From a virus: a DNA stretch of 45,712 nt. Under the pieces are notes generated by a model that saw nothing but the letters and a program-made list of their open reading frames with translations, made no database searches and was not told the DNA's origin. Shown piece by piece: positions 11,388 through 21,781 of the stretch. The position numbers and the translations under genes are program-made. The stretch covers positions 1 through 45,712 of the IMG/VR virus record IMGVR_UViG_3300020466_000008. One strand, 5' to 3'. Every line of letters begins with the position of its first letter. The stretch's first letter is position 1.

Positions 11388-14284
11388 TCGTCGTACTTCC
11401 ATTCAATAAGAACATAACCTACACCACCGTCGCCACCGCGACCGTTGTAAGAGGAATAGCTGTGGTTGCCAGCACCACCGCCGCCTCCACCACCAATTCC
11501 ACCATGACCAGAGTGGAAGAAAGAACCACCTGATCCGCCGCCGCCAAGGGCGCCGCCCATACCACCGTATGCACCACGGTAGTAACGAGCATCATCGAGA
11601 GCAGAGTCCTTAACACGCCAGGCCAGGTTAGCTGGATCCCAAACGTGGTAAGTGCTTACATCATGAGTGTTACCAACACCCCAACAGGAGTAGGTCCAAG
11701 TAGCGCCACCGCCACCGCCGCCTGAGCCACCGCAGCCACCAGCATGAGCAACTGCCTCATTGGTAACATTATGACCTTGATCGACACTCTTACAGCCATG
11801 ACCAGCACCGCCGCCACCCCAAAGGCGTCCGAGAACACCATTGAAAGCTTTAGCTGGGAAAGTCACACCAGTAGCACGAGTTGCGGCAGGCTTATCGCCC
11901 AAATATTTCCGCATTTTATCTCTCAGTGTATTGGTATCATCAACACCGCCAACAGGTCCAGTTACTTCACCGTCACCGTAACGAGCACCGAAACTAACAG
12001 AGTGGTCAGCTACGTTACCAGGGCCAGCGGTATAATACATTCTTGCACTGTTTTGTCCACGAACATAATGAGTTTGTTTGTCATTAACGTAAGGTGCGAC
12101 AAAAGGATAATCAAAAGCACCAACACCACCTTCAGCAAACTGTGCGCCGCTGCCACCGTAAGGAGTACCAGACGTTTCACCACGACCACCGCTAATGCCA
12201 GGGCCGTAAGATCCACCGCCTGAGCCAGCACAACCATCATAGTAGTTTGTAGTTGTGTCGCTTGCGCGGGAGAATCCACCGCCACCGCCAATTCCAGCAC
12301 CACCTGGGTGAGGACTACTGTAGCCACCGCCACCGCCGTCTCCACCTTTGAAGCCGTTTCCAAACATAGAGCCAGCAGAACCGCCGCCTCCAGCTGGATA
12401 GTCTTCATTAGTAAAACCGTGGGCGTTTTGAGAACCGTAGCCACCTCGGCCACCAGCACTAGAGATAATAGTAGTGCTATCAATACCAGAACCAGAAGGA
12501 GATGCAGCAGAAGCTCCACCACCAGCATAAGTGGAGTAGTAACCTCCACCTTGGCCACCGTTAGCTGCGATGTTTACACCAGTACCAGTGACTTGAGTTG
12601 TACCACCGTTTCCACCGTAAACAACACCGGTATTACTCAGATAGTGTGCACCATAACCACCTTTACCAGTAGTAACAGTAAGAACAGTACCAGCAGTTAC
12701 AGTATATTCAGCAGAGGTAAATCCGCCACCGCCACCGCCGTGACCAGAGTAGTAGTTACTGTTGTAGTTACCACCACCGCCACCGCCGCCAACGCAAGTG
12801 ATGCGAACGCGGGTAACGTTATCAGGCACAGTCCAACTTGCAGTACCAGTGTTCGAGGGAATACGCCGAGAAACTAAAGGAGAATCAGCTTCTCCAAGAG
12901 GACGGCGTTGGTGATCAGTTGTATCATAACCAAGACCAGATTGAATACCGCTTGCACCGTATGCATACCAATCTTGCCAGTGAGTAAACTCACGGTTATT
13001 GACAATACCTGCACCCTGTTCTTGTTGAGGAGCAGCAGTACCCCATGATGGCACATAAGCCATGTCGTGTACGTTAATGACCAAGTTGTTAGTCATTGCG
13101 CTGTTACGGTTACCGATGTAAACCACGTCAGGTGTGGTTTCATTAGGAGTAAACGTAATAGTTTGAGTACTACCAGTAGTCCACACAACACCACTGTTAG
13201 TAGTGCTAGTAAATGCAGAGTTACCTTCTGCTGCAGTTACGGAGTCGTTTGCAGTAGAGTGTCCGCCAGCAGTAGTGTAAAGGTCATAGTTTTGACCATT
13301 AGACAGGTTGCTAGAGAAGGTAATAGTGTAGGATTTACCACGAGTAACATCAATAGTACCGTTACCAGTATTGCTACCTTGTGGATTAGTAGTATCAACC
13401 ACAGTAATGGTACCAAGCATACCAGCGTGTGAAGTACACTCATAGTAGTAAGTACCAGCAGCAACACCAGTCGTTACCCAAGTGACAGTACCAGCCGCAC
13501 CAGCACCAGTAAGAGTACCAGTTGTTACTTGAGCTCCACCAGCAGCAACACGAATGTCTAGCGGGTGAGCACCCATTGAATTATTAAAGACAAGAGTGTC
13601 TCCAATGTTTACAGTAATATTAGGGTCATGCTTTTTGGTAATTGCACCGTTACGATCAGAGCCAGTAATGATATAACTACCAGCTGCATAGCCGTTACCA
13701 GAACGTTGTGCGGTAACAGTCTGAGTATAGGTTTCCGCAGCAATACTGCCAGGTGTATTAAGTGACTTACCGTAATCACCGTCTTCTTCATAAGAGAAAG
13801 CGAGACTTGGATAAGTTTGTCGTGGTTGTTCTTGAACAGTCAGACCTTTGTTAACGGTCGGGTTAATAACAAGTTCGCTAGTAGCGTTCTCATTATTTCG
13901 GTACTCCATAGCACCGATGCTGTTCATAACGTTTCCAGCAGGAGCTGCTTGGAATAGACTCCATGGAGCAGAGCCAGGAGTTTGATTGGTCGAATCGTTT
14001 GCACCACTCAAAATATAGAGGTTTGAGTTGTGACGAACAATGTCGTAGCGATAATAAGTACTTGCACCAGCCCAGTCTCCATCTTCCCTGAAGTGGACAC
14101 CAGCTGCCATTAAATCCCACTGAGTAAGATTTGCAGAAGGAGCAGTAGCAGTAGCAGTGTGTGTAACCCTGCAAACAAATGAATGGTTGTCATAAAAAAC
14201 AACATCATCTACTTCGTAATCGGTAGAGGCTGACCAGTCACCCTGCCAATTAAATTTAAGTTTTCCGAGATCAATAAATGCCAT
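11384..14284 (-). CDS. Glycine-rich tail adhesin with cupredoxin-like and carbohydrate-binding-like domains
   Basis: A 966-residue virion protein with a modular build. Residues 14-60 and 68-111 are two repeats of a Trp-x-x-x-x-x-Tyr...Asp-x-Val pattern like CBM5/12 modules. Residues 218-297 look like a cupredoxin: His240, then Cys283, His286 and Met289 in a CxxHxxM loop, the full type 1 copper ligand set. Residues 305-405 resemble a second, degenerate copy without the ligands. From about residue 490 the protein is extremely Gly-rich (many runs of 4-7 Gly), like polyglycine-helix receptor-binding tips of phage adhesins. It follows the T7-type fibre gene with a one-base overlap, so it probably docks on the fibre and sets host range. 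Confidence 0.8.
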   Translation of the reverse strand: MAFIDLGKLKFNWQGDWSASTDYEVDDVVFYDNHSFVCRVTHTATATAPSANLTQWDLMAAGVHFREDGDWAGASTYYRYDIVRHNSNLYILSGANDSTNQTPGSAPWSLFQAAPAGNVMNSIGAMEYRNNENATSELVINPTVNKGLTVQEQPRQTYPSLAFSYEEDGDYGKSLNTPGSIAAETYTQTVTAQRSGNGYAAGSYIITGSDRNGAITKKHDPNITVNIGDTLVFNNSMGAHPLDIRVAAGGAQVTTGTLTGAGAAGTVTWVTTGVAAGTYYYECTSHAGMLGTITVVDTTNPQGSNTGNGTIDVTRGKSYTITFSSNLSNGQNYDLYTTAGGHSTANDSVTAAEGNSAFTSTTNSGVVWTTGSTQTITFTPNETTPDVVYIGNRNSAMTNNLVINVHDMAYVPSWGTAAPQQEQGAGIVNNREFTHWQDWYAYGASGIQSGLGYDTTDHQRRPLGEADSPLVSRRIPSNTGTASWTVPDNVTRVRITCVGGGGGGGNYNSNYYSGHGGGGGGFTSAEYTVTAGTVLTVTTGKGGYGAHYLSNTGVVYGGNGGTTQVTGTGVNIAANGGQGGGYYSTYAGGGASAASPSGSGIDSTTIISSAGGRGGYGSQNAHGFTNEDYPAGGGGSAGSMFGNGFKGGDGGGGGYSSPHPGGAGIGGGGGFSRASDTTTNYYDGCAGSGGGSYGPGISGGRGETSGTPYGGSGAQFAEGGVGAFDYPFVAPYVNDKQTHYVRGQNSARMYYTAGPGNVADHSVSFGARYGDGEVTGPVGGVDDTNTLRDKMRKYLGDKPAATRATGVTFPAKAFNGVLGRLWGGGGAGHGCKSVDQGHNVTNEAVAHAGGCGGSGGGGGGATWTYSCWGVGNTHDVSTYHVWDPANLAWRVKDSALDDARYYRGAYGGMGGALGGGGSGGSFFHSGHGGIGGGGGGGAGNHSYSSYNGRGGDGGVGYVLIEWKYDE

Positions 14285-15210
14285 TAGTCGTGTAGTTGTA
14301 TGTAAACGTGTCCAGAAGGTTGATACGCGAATTTAGGTTTACCAATGTCAGGTCCAGAAGTGTGGAGCAAACCATTGGTACCAAAGAAGCAGGTACCCTT
14401 GTCTTTGTAGTTGTAATTACTAGGATCATACACTGTTGCATTTTCAACAGACGTATTAAGGCTGTACTCAACTCTTAATGCGGTTCTGCCGTTTGCAACA
14501 TAGCGCCTGACTCCATAAAATACAGGGTCAACAGCGAAAGCAGCCGCAGTGTTTGCAAAGTTTTCAGCTGAATCACGTGCATCTTGTGAATCATCTCTTG
14601 CTTGTTCTGCGTAAGTTCGAGCTGTGACTGCTTGGTTTTTAGCCAACACAGCAGCATCTTTTGCATCACTAGCTGATTGCTGGTGACCGTCTGCAGTTGT
14701 TGCTGACGCAGCAGCAGCAGAAACAGAGTTTGCTAATTGTGTATCGTTATAGTTCTGGGATGCATCAACATAAGCTTTAGTTGCTGCAGCATTGGACGGG
14801 GTTGCAGATGTTGTTGGAGGTACAATAACAGTACCAGTAAACGTCACACCCTGCGAACCCACAGAACGTTCATTTAGTTCTTGACCTTGATACAGCACCT
14901 GAAGCTGGTTGTTGTTCAAGTCTTCAGCACGAATGGCTGATCCAGGTGCAAATGTAATGGTCGGCTCGTCAACTTGGGTTTCGCGACGCACAATGTACGT
15001 CTCTCCTTCCGCAAAGTTGCCGGCTATAATTTCAATGGATTGCCTAGTTTTAAATTGCCACTGGGCATCCGGTACGGGTGTGTTAGTGTCTGTACGGTAG
15101 ACTTTAATGTCGTTTTCGTCAAGCCACGCAAATGAGAAAGGAATCTCATAATTAACCGCAAGGTTAGTGCCGACGTTAATGACTTCTGTAGTTGAATACT
15201 GTAGTGTCAT
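14284..15210 (-). CDS. Tail fibre (T7 gp17 N-terminal domain)
   Basis: The first 130 residues match the T7 tail-fibre attachment domain: a beta-rich start, a Tyr-Ile-Val-Arg-Arg-Glu-Thr segment near 72-78 and the Arg-Ala-Glu-Asp-Leu-Asn motif near 93-98. Residues 135-225 form an Ala/Asp/Gln-rich coiled coil, and a short C-terminal domain follows. At 308 residues it is much shorter than T7 gp17 (553), so receptor binding is probably done by the adhesin encoded next. It starts 2 bases after the internal core gene. Confidence 0.88.
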   Translation of the reverse strand: MTLQYSTTEVINVGTNLAVNYEIPFSFAWLDENDIKVYRTDTNTPVPDAQWQFKTRQSIEIIAGNFAEGETYIVRRETQVDEPTITFAPGSAIRAEDLNNNQLQVLYQGQELNERSVGSQGVTFTGTVIVPPTTSATPSNAAATKAYVDASQNYNDTQLANSVSAAAASATTADGHQQSASDAKDAAVLAKNQAVTARTYAEQARDDSQDARDSAENFANTAAAFAVDPVFYGVRRYVANGRTALRVEYSLNTSVENATVYDPSNYNYKDKGTCFFGTNGLLHTSGPDIGKPKFAYQPSGHVYIQLHD

Positions 15211-15212
15211 AA

Positions 15213-18200
15213 TTACTTATTCTTTAAAAGTGGTAATTTACCTTGAAGTTGTCGTGCCTTATTAACATCAAAGTCGATACGAGTCCGACGGATGGCGTCA
15301 CGATCAGTCATCAAGTTTTCGGCACGTTGCTTAGCAATAGCAAGCACACGGTCAATTTCATTGTATAAACCATCGTATAGTGTTACATCAACTTCTTCGG
15401 ATGAGAATCCGGTGCGCATTTGACCGTTACGTGGGTCAATCATGAAGGGTTTACCACGTAGATCTTGAATTTTATTAATCCAATCTTTGTCTTTATATTT
15501 ACGCATAATGCGGTTAAGTTCGCGTTTAAAGAAACCATCCTCACCCATAAGGCTGGCTACTTCACTTCGTTGTTCTGGTGTATACTCATGTCCTTTAGAA
15601 GACCTAAGCCACGATGGTGTAGAGTCGTATTCAATGTCAATCAGGAATTGCTTTTCAGGAGACAAGCCGGGAGATACTTGAATAGGACTTACAAAGTTAA
15701 ACAGTCGTTCAAACATGCTCAAATCACCACCAACCAACTCACCATCAATCCAGCTATATTTAGCAGGCAAGGTACCTTTTTGATCAAGTACATCGAGGTA
15801 GCGGTTACGGTTCTTGATACCATCCATCAGGTCGTTGTTCATCTCTCGGTCACCCTCAGACAACAATTTACCAAATGCATTTCGCATACCAGCCAGTGGG
15901 AATAGAGCGTTGAGGTTTTGTGCACCAAAGCGTGCCAAATCTTCAGGTCTACCACCAAGGATCTTAAAGAACGGTTCAACACCAGCCATTGCTGTACGAT
16001 CAGTCAGAGACGATGCAAGTACAAACGTAGACTTTTGAAGCAGTTTTTCAGTCTCAGCCAAACCTAGTTGATCGAAGTTATCGGTAATGTTAGTAACCAA
16101 AGCAACGTGGTCACCAACAGGACCGAGACCCTCGTAGCTATACCAGTTACCATCAACCGGTGATTGACAGCTGCGACGTGCCCACTTCAACTTATCCCGT
16201 ACGCGTTGTACAGCTGGGTTCATGTGACCGTCACCGTGACAAGCATCTGCCAATACCATATTGACAATACCGAACGTAATAGCTGTAGAAACAGCGACAC
16301 GTCCTTGCATTTCAGCTTGCAACGCACGGAACTTAGTTCCCATGTTTTCGTCAATAGTCATTCCACGTTTTTGGAAGATTTGACGGATTTCATCCTCTGA
16401 ATGTTTATATCCAGGGAATCCAACAATCTCGTGGTAGTCACCAACAAAAGCAGAGAGAGGTGAGTGATTCCAAGCAGCACCCAACACGTTAATACCAGTA
16501 CGGTTAAACATGAAGAATGGTTTAATTGCTGGAATATAGTTAATCAATGCAGTCACAGCATCGACAACAGGGTGATCCAGACTCATGGATACTTCACGAG
16601 CACTGAACTCAACCTCAGGATCTAAAATAAATCCTTCATCGTTCTGCATCTCTTTGAAATAATTATCACGAGATGCTTTTAAACTTTCTGGTCGCATATC
16701 GCCAAACTTAATGCCTTCATCGTAGGAACGAGATCTAGCAATACCGTTAGCAATAACACCACGTCCAAAGCCGTCAAGAGCTCCAAGAGCGTTAGTACCC
16801 CAGCGAGCAACCGGGTGATTCTGAAGATCACGCAAATCCCTCATCATATTGACGAAGTAGCGTACACCAAAATTACCTTGTTCTTCCGCAGCTTTAGCTG
16901 TTTCTTCCATCAATTCCATACGCTGACCATCTAGAACGTAGTGGTTTTCACGCATTACGTACGGCACAGCGTCAGGATTTTGAACTGATTTATTCCAAAC
17001 CAAAGCCATGTGTCGGAATCCTTCCTGCATGGTTTCGGCAAATGCTCGGTAAGTATACCAACCACGCTTGACTTGATCCCAGTCACCACTAGTAATACCA
17101 CGAACCATAGAACCAGCCATTACGTTGGCAGGCTTCTGGAGCAGCATAGCGGTGTTGGAGAGTGCAGCGATAGCAGGTGTACGGGGAGCAGAGAGTAGCG
17201 AGTTATAAACATTAGACATAACCCCGTTGTTAATCATTGACTGAACCTTAGGATCAGCGTTAAAGATCAACTTACGGAATACTGACATGCTTCCTTTCAT
17301 GTATTCATTAAAACGATACATGCTATGAACGTCACCATCTGTCAGCTCATTAGCCAACATAAAGGGACGCAGGAACTCGGGATTCTCTTTAGCCAGTTCA
17401 CGTAGCTCATTAAAATACTGTTTGTTCTTTTGAGCAGCGTTTAGAATAGCACCTTCAGCTTTAAGACCCAAGGACTCAGCTTCTCTGATCATAGCTTCTG
17501 AAGCTGCCTTAGGATTTCTCCACTTTTTATGTCCTTTCCACAAACGGTTAAAGACATTAACAAAGTTCAGTGCAGAACCACGTAGGTAATTAGCAACTTG
17601 CTTTTCGTGAGTCATCAGCTCCATACGATCGATGATCATACGTTGAGCGTTGGCTATAGTTTCGGGAGAGTCAAAGAGACGTGCACCTTCTGCAATGTCA
17701 GCAATCTGACCAGCAGTGGATGTCTGTAGAAGGGCACTTGCCTTCATAGCATCCAAGTTAAAGAATTCATCAGTCCAGTAACGCAGAGCTTTGGTGACAG
17801 CAGCTAAGCCAATATCATCCAAGTTCTCAACACTACGGGTAATCTGTTTGTAATCCTTTAGGAGTTCTTTAATGAAAGGACCATCAGCAAGGGGATCAAT
17901 GAGATACTCAGCCAGTTCAGTACTAGCTTTATCGATGTCCTTCCACTTCGTCTTGCCAAGATCATAATGACCGGCATCTTCGAGCGTTTGTTTAACACTG
18001 TTGAGTAGGGTGCGGCGGGTTAATTCATCAACATTAATACCAGCACGTAGAGCGGTTTCGCTAATCATGTTGCGAAGTCTACCGTGAACGGTACCATCGT
18101 TTTTAACAATACGTGCCTGGTCAGCAGCAGCTCCAGCAGCTCCAAGATCGTCTACTGTAAGTGCAGCTTCTTCATGCATACTATAGGCATCACGATTGAC

Positions 18201-19250
18201 ACCCAGCATAGGTTCATCAAGGCTAGATGTAGCACGGCTGTAGGCAGCCATCTCATCCAAATCGTCAGCACGCAGCAGCATGGCACGCTCATAGCTTTCA
18301 CGAGCGATCTCTGCGGCGTCTAGCAGGTCATCCCCGGTCTGTGCAGCCTCCATCATACCCATTGCCTCCAGCTCCAACGTTTCACGCGTTGCAGCCTCGT
18401 CTAGGCGCTTCTGAAAGGCGTCACCCTGGGCGTTCTTTCCGACAAATTGCAATGCTTCATCTTTACGCTTGAGAGCGTGGAAGAATTTAGCAGCAGCTGG
18501 TAAGAGCTCAGCAACGGCATTGAAGGTCATACCCTCTAGCACGTTCTTCTTTTGTCTAATATCAGCACTATCTGACGGCAAAGTTTCCAGGTGTGCTGGA
18601 ATCATAAACTTAAACCGCTCAGGTAGTTTATCTTTAAGCCAGGTAGCGAATGTATCGTCTTCTTGGTTGACTTTGTGAATTTGGTCAACAGCACCACCGG
18701 CACCAAATGTAATACCTAAAAGTGCAAATTTCTCAAACAACTTGTCAGCACCAAGGCGAGACAAATACTTAGCAGGTACATTTCCTCTACCAGCAGCACG
18801 TAGCATGGCGCTTTGTGCTCCAACACCACCAGCTGTAGTAAGACCACCTAACCAAATAGAAGGTAGGATAAGACCACTTATGTTTCGGATAGCTTGGAAA
18901 GCTTCGTTCTCAAACTCTGGTGGCTTAGGAATGTCAATCTGACCTTTAGATAAAGCATATAAAGCATCAATACCGAAGTCAACTGGACCAAGAGGTACTG
19001 CTGCAGCACCTTCCGCTTCGCCCATGATAACGGCGTCTTGCTCTTCACTGAATCCAACAGACCTGACACCTGCAAATGCAGCTGGGTCAATTTCAGGTTT
19101 TTCTCCTTCAAAACGTTCCTCACTAGATTCTACTTGTTCTACTTGTGGAGCAGGAGGAAGTTCTGGTTGTTCTTCAGGTAACTCAGGGGTTACCGGGTTT
19201 ATAATCGATTGCCGTTCAGCATTCGACATCTCTAAATTTAGTTCTTCCAT
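15213..19250 (-). CDS. Internal virion core protein (T7 gp16-like)
   Basis: A 1345-residue protein, close in length to T7 gp16 (1318), in the gp16 position before the fibre gene. The N-terminus is Pro/Glu-rich. Hydrophobic segments lie near residues 120-150 and 970-990. I see no transglycosylase motif at the N-terminus, unlike T7 gp16. A lysozyme-like protein is encoded separately at 29221-29802. In T7 such proteins are ejected to form the DNA translocation channel. The call rests on position and length. Confidence 0.8.
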   Translation of the reverse strand: MEELNLEMSNAERQSIINPVTPELPEEQPELPPAPQVEQVESSEERFEGEKPEIDPAAFAGVRSVGFSEEQDAVIMGEAEGAAAVPLGPVDFGIDALYALSKGQIDIPKPPEFENEAFQAIRNISGLILPSIWLGGLTTAGGVGAQSAMLRAAGRGNVPAKYLSRLGADKLFEKFALLGITFGAGGAVDQIHKVNQEDDTFATWLKDKLPERFKFMIPAHLETLPSDSADIRQKKNVLEGMTFNAVAELLPAAAKFFHALKRKDEALQFVGKNAQGDAFQKRLDEAATRETLELEAMGMMEAAQTGDDLLDAAEIARESYERAMLLRADDLDEMAAYSRATSSLDEPMLGVNRDAYSMHEEAALTVDDLGAAGAAADQARIVKNDGTVHGRLRNMISETALRAGINVDELTRRTLLNSVKQTLEDAGHYDLGKTKWKDIDKASTELAEYLIDPLADGPFIKELLKDYKQITRSVENLDDIGLAAVTKALRYWTDEFFNLDAMKASALLQTSTAGQIADIAEGARLFDSPETIANAQRMIIDRMELMTHEKQVANYLRGSALNFVNVFNRLWKGHKKWRNPKAASEAMIREAESLGLKAEGAILNAAQKNKQYFNELRELAKENPEFLRPFMLANELTDGDVHSMYRFNEYMKGSMSVFRKLIFNADPKVQSMINNGVMSNVYNSLLSAPRTPAIAALSNTAMLLQKPANVMAGSMVRGITSGDWDQVKRGWYTYRAFAETMQEGFRHMALVWNKSVQNPDAVPYVMRENHYVLDGQRMELMEETAKAAEEQGNFGVRYFVNMMRDLRDLQNHPVARWGTNALGALDGFGRGVIANGIARSRSYDEGIKFGDMRPESLKASRDNYFKEMQNDEGFILDPEVEFSAREVSMSLDHPVVDAVTALINYIPAIKPFFMFNRTGINVLGAAWNHSPLSAFVGDYHEIVGFPGYKHSEDEIRQIFQKRGMTIDENMGTKFRALQAEMQGRVAVSTAITFGIVNMVLADACHGDGHMNPAVQRVRDKLKWARRSCQSPVDGNWYSYEGLGPVGDHVALVTNITDNFDQLGLAETEKLLQKSTFVLASSLTDRTAMAGVEPFFKILGGRPEDLARFGAQNLNALFPLAGMRNAFGKLLSEGDREMNNDLMDGIKNRNRYLDVLDQKGTLPAKYSWIDGELVGGDLSMFERLFNFVSPIQVSPGLSPEKQFLIDIEYDSTPSWLRSSKGHEYTPEQRSEVASLMGEDGFFKRELNRIMRKYKDKDWINKIQDLRGKPFMIDPRNGQMRTGFSSEEVDVTLYDGLYNEIDRVLAIAKQRAENLMTDRDAIRRTRIDFDVNKARQLQGKLPLLKNK

Positions 19251-21781
19251 TACTCAGGGTATTCCACAATAACGTTTTCAAATCCAGGTATCTGGCGGAA
19301 TCTAGCTATAACTTCTTCTTCTTGACCAGGGAATTTAGCCAATAATTCTTGGAAAAGTTGATTCGCTTGTTCATACCTTGCAGCAGGACTGTCTGCTGTA
19401 ATGTATTGGAGTAAGTTTTCAACTTCTGGTAGTGTTTCAAATGTACCACTAAACTCAGCAAATGATCCAGGAGGACCACCAGCAGCTCCATCTCTTGTAG
19501 CTTGTGCGTATACATCTGATCCAGTTGCTTGTGGAGGTGTGTAGTGACCAGCAGCACGACCCTGTGCTTTTTCACCTGGACCAGCAGACCTCATTCGTCG
19601 AAGTACATCTTGATTTGCTGCAAACCTGTTGGCATTAAACGTACTCATTTGATTAGTCGGTTGGACTATACCAGTAAGGTTAGCCATATGATTGTACACG
19701 TCCAAGATTGTAGTGGGGTTACCACCTTGTCTGGGGAGAATAGATGCCACAGTATCGAGACCAGTACCATCAGGAATTTTTGCACCTCGTATTAGGGCTT
19801 GTTCTGCTTGTTTTAATGCGTCTTCAGAGGTCCACGTCTGCCACACACCATCTTCAAACAACACACCCCAGCTACCAGATTTAGCAGCTTTAACTTTAAG
19901 ATCGTGTACTTTACGTTGATGACGTGCCCATGGAGTTACGGTAGGACCGATAGCATAATTACTAGACAGTACTTCACCGGCTTCACCGGTCATTTTGAAG
20001 GCATTGGGGAATTGTTCTGATTCATCCATACCACCCTGATTCCAGTAGAACACACTGTTCTTACTTTTAGCACCAGAGGTTATAATATCCATGGTGCTCT
20101 GAGCAGCGAGTTTTGGGTTGTTTGGGTTTTTAGGACTTTCTTGCTCTAAAATCTTTAACTGTTGGTAGTAAATGTTTTCAGCTTCTTGAGCAAGGATGCC
20201 ACCAGTAGCTGTTTCTGATTTACCAAGCATGTTAAGTTTCAAGCTTAAACCGTTACCATCACCAGGATTAGTACCAGAATTAAGGAACGTTTTAACAGAA
20301 TTTAGACTTGTTTTAGAACCAGGCAGACTCCTCAACGTATTGTTTCCTGTAGGACCATCAAGTAAATCTTTAACTTGTGCGTAAGCTTGTGGAGATACAT
20401 CGTTAGGGTCCACGGTATGACCGTTTTTAACCCTCCTTGTAATCTCAGCTACTTCGTTAGCAATTGCAACATCATCCATTGAGTTACCGTTTGACCAACG
20501 ATCTAACAATTTAATGTATTTATGAGTTGGTTTGTAACCACGGTCCAGTGCTTCATTTTTCAAACCAGTTAAGGTAGCTTCGTTCGGTCTCTCACCAGTA
20601 CCGTCAGATGGGTAGATTTGCAAAAATTCAGCGTGTTTAGCATCAGCTTCACGAGCTAAATCGAATTCACGGTTAGCTACGCCTTGCTTGTTGTACTCAC
20701 GCATACCCTTCCACAATTTATCAAACACCCACTTCTTTTCCTTTGAATCACTGATAGGTCTTGAAGGATCTTGAATACCAGCTTCCTGTTCCATTCGGAG
20801 CAGAGTAGTGACATCCATGCCGCCTTCTTTAATGCGTGCATAGAGATCATTTGCCAACAATTCCCAGCCTCGTGCCCTACCAATTGCCAAACCTGTTTCT
20901 TTGTCTAGCAAACGACCATAGATTTCAGCTGTCTTTTTAATCGACATACCACCTATGACGGCATTTAAAGCAGAGTGCCTTTCAGCAATACTCTGTTGCT
21001 TGTTAATCTGCAGGTTACGCTTACTGAGAGCATCACCGGAATGTTCCGCAATCCTCTGTTTGGCTACACTCTGCAGCTCAATAGGCATACGGTCGATACC
21101 AGAGCGTGAGAGAAAACTCCGCTGGTATGCATTAATGACAGCTGCTGCTTCAGCTTTGGTGTTAGCCTCCCGTGGCATAATAGTTTCACCACTGGGAAGT
21201 GTAACCTGCTCATCACTTTGCAGGAACGTTTGAAGACCAACCTTGTAGCTTTTATCTGATTGTTCTTGTAAATACTTAGCAGCCCAGTGTTGTTGTTCTG
21301 GGTCTAGTTGTTGAAGGCGTGCAATAACACTATAGTCTTTGCCTTCTTTAGATGCTTTATTAGCTAGCTTATCGATTGCATCACCGGCATTACGGAGGTC
21401 AGCGTAGCCGCCTCCGAATTCCATAGCAAATCGAGCAGCTTCTGCTGCAGCACTTTGAGCCTCTTTACGGCGATCATCAAGCCTTCGCTTTTGAATACCA
21501 TCAATAACACTGTTAATTGTGTCAGAGAATGGTGCGAGTTTACTAAGGAAAGTTTCCTCAGGAGTCTTCGATGCTGCCTCGTTTAACGCTATTTGATTGT
21601 CTAAATCCCGTGCTACTTTGTTTAGCTCAAACTGTAGCTGGGATGCTTCCATCTGTACCTTGAACGGCTGTGCAGCCTGTGCGGACGTGTCCGGCGTTCT
21701 GGCACCTTTAGTCGGATTCAGATCGTATTGATCTGCTTTATACCCCACCTTAGTGGAGAATATTGTGTCTTGTTGAGCCAT
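19250..21781 (-). CDS. Internal virion core protein (T7 gp15-like)
   Basis: An 843-residue, largely helical protein rich in Gln, Lys and Ala, in the T7 gp15 position (747 residues in T7). Residues 30-75 and 95-145 look like coiled coil. No enzymatic motif is seen. Its stop overlaps the next start by one base. It is expected to form part of the ejectable core and the channel through the cell envelope. Confidence 0.8.
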   Translation of the reverse strand: MAQQDTIFSTKVGYKADQYDLNPTKGARTPDTSAQAAQPFKVQMEASQLQFELNKVARDLDNQIALNEAASKTPEETFLSKLAPFSDTINSVIDGIQKRRLDDRRKEAQSAAAEAARFAMEFGGGYADLRNAGDAIDKLANKASKEGKDYSVIARLQQLDPEQQHWAAKYLQEQSDKSYKVGLQTFLQSDEQVTLPSGETIMPREANTKAEAAAVINAYQRSFLSRSGIDRMPIELQSVAKQRIAEHSGDALSKRNLQINKQQSIAERHSALNAVIGGMSIKKTAEIYGRLLDKETGLAIGRARGWELLANDLYARIKEGGMDVTTLLRMEQEAGIQDPSRPISDSKEKKWVFDKLWKGMREYNKQGVANREFDLAREADAKHAEFLQIYPSDGTGERPNEATLTGLKNEALDRGYKPTHKYIKLLDRWSNGNSMDDVAIANEVAEITRRVKNGHTVDPNDVSPQAYAQVKDLLDGPTGNNTLRSLPGSKTSLNSVKTFLNSGTNPGDGNGLSLKLNMLGKSETATGGILAQEAENIYYQQLKILEQESPKNPNNPKLAAQSTMDIITSGAKSKNSVFYWNQGGMDESEQFPNAFKMTGEAGEVLSSNYAIGPTVTPWARHQRKVHDLKVKAAKSGSWGVLFEDGVWQTWTSEDALKQAEQALIRGAKIPDGTGLDTVASILPRQGGNPTTILDVYNHMANLTGIVQPTNQMSTFNANRFAANQDVLRRMRSAGPGEKAQGRAAGHYTPPQATGSDVYAQATRDGAAGGPPGSFAEFSGTFETLPEVENLLQYITADSPAARYEQANQLFQELLAKFPGQEEEVIARFRQIPGFENVIVEYPE

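Noticed and set aside
11744-12877. Long plus-strand and alternate-frame minus-strand frames over the adhesin gene.
   Set aside because: They arise from the Gly-rich repeats of the adhesin (Gly codons read in other frames give Ala, Val, Thr or Pro) and show no independent features.
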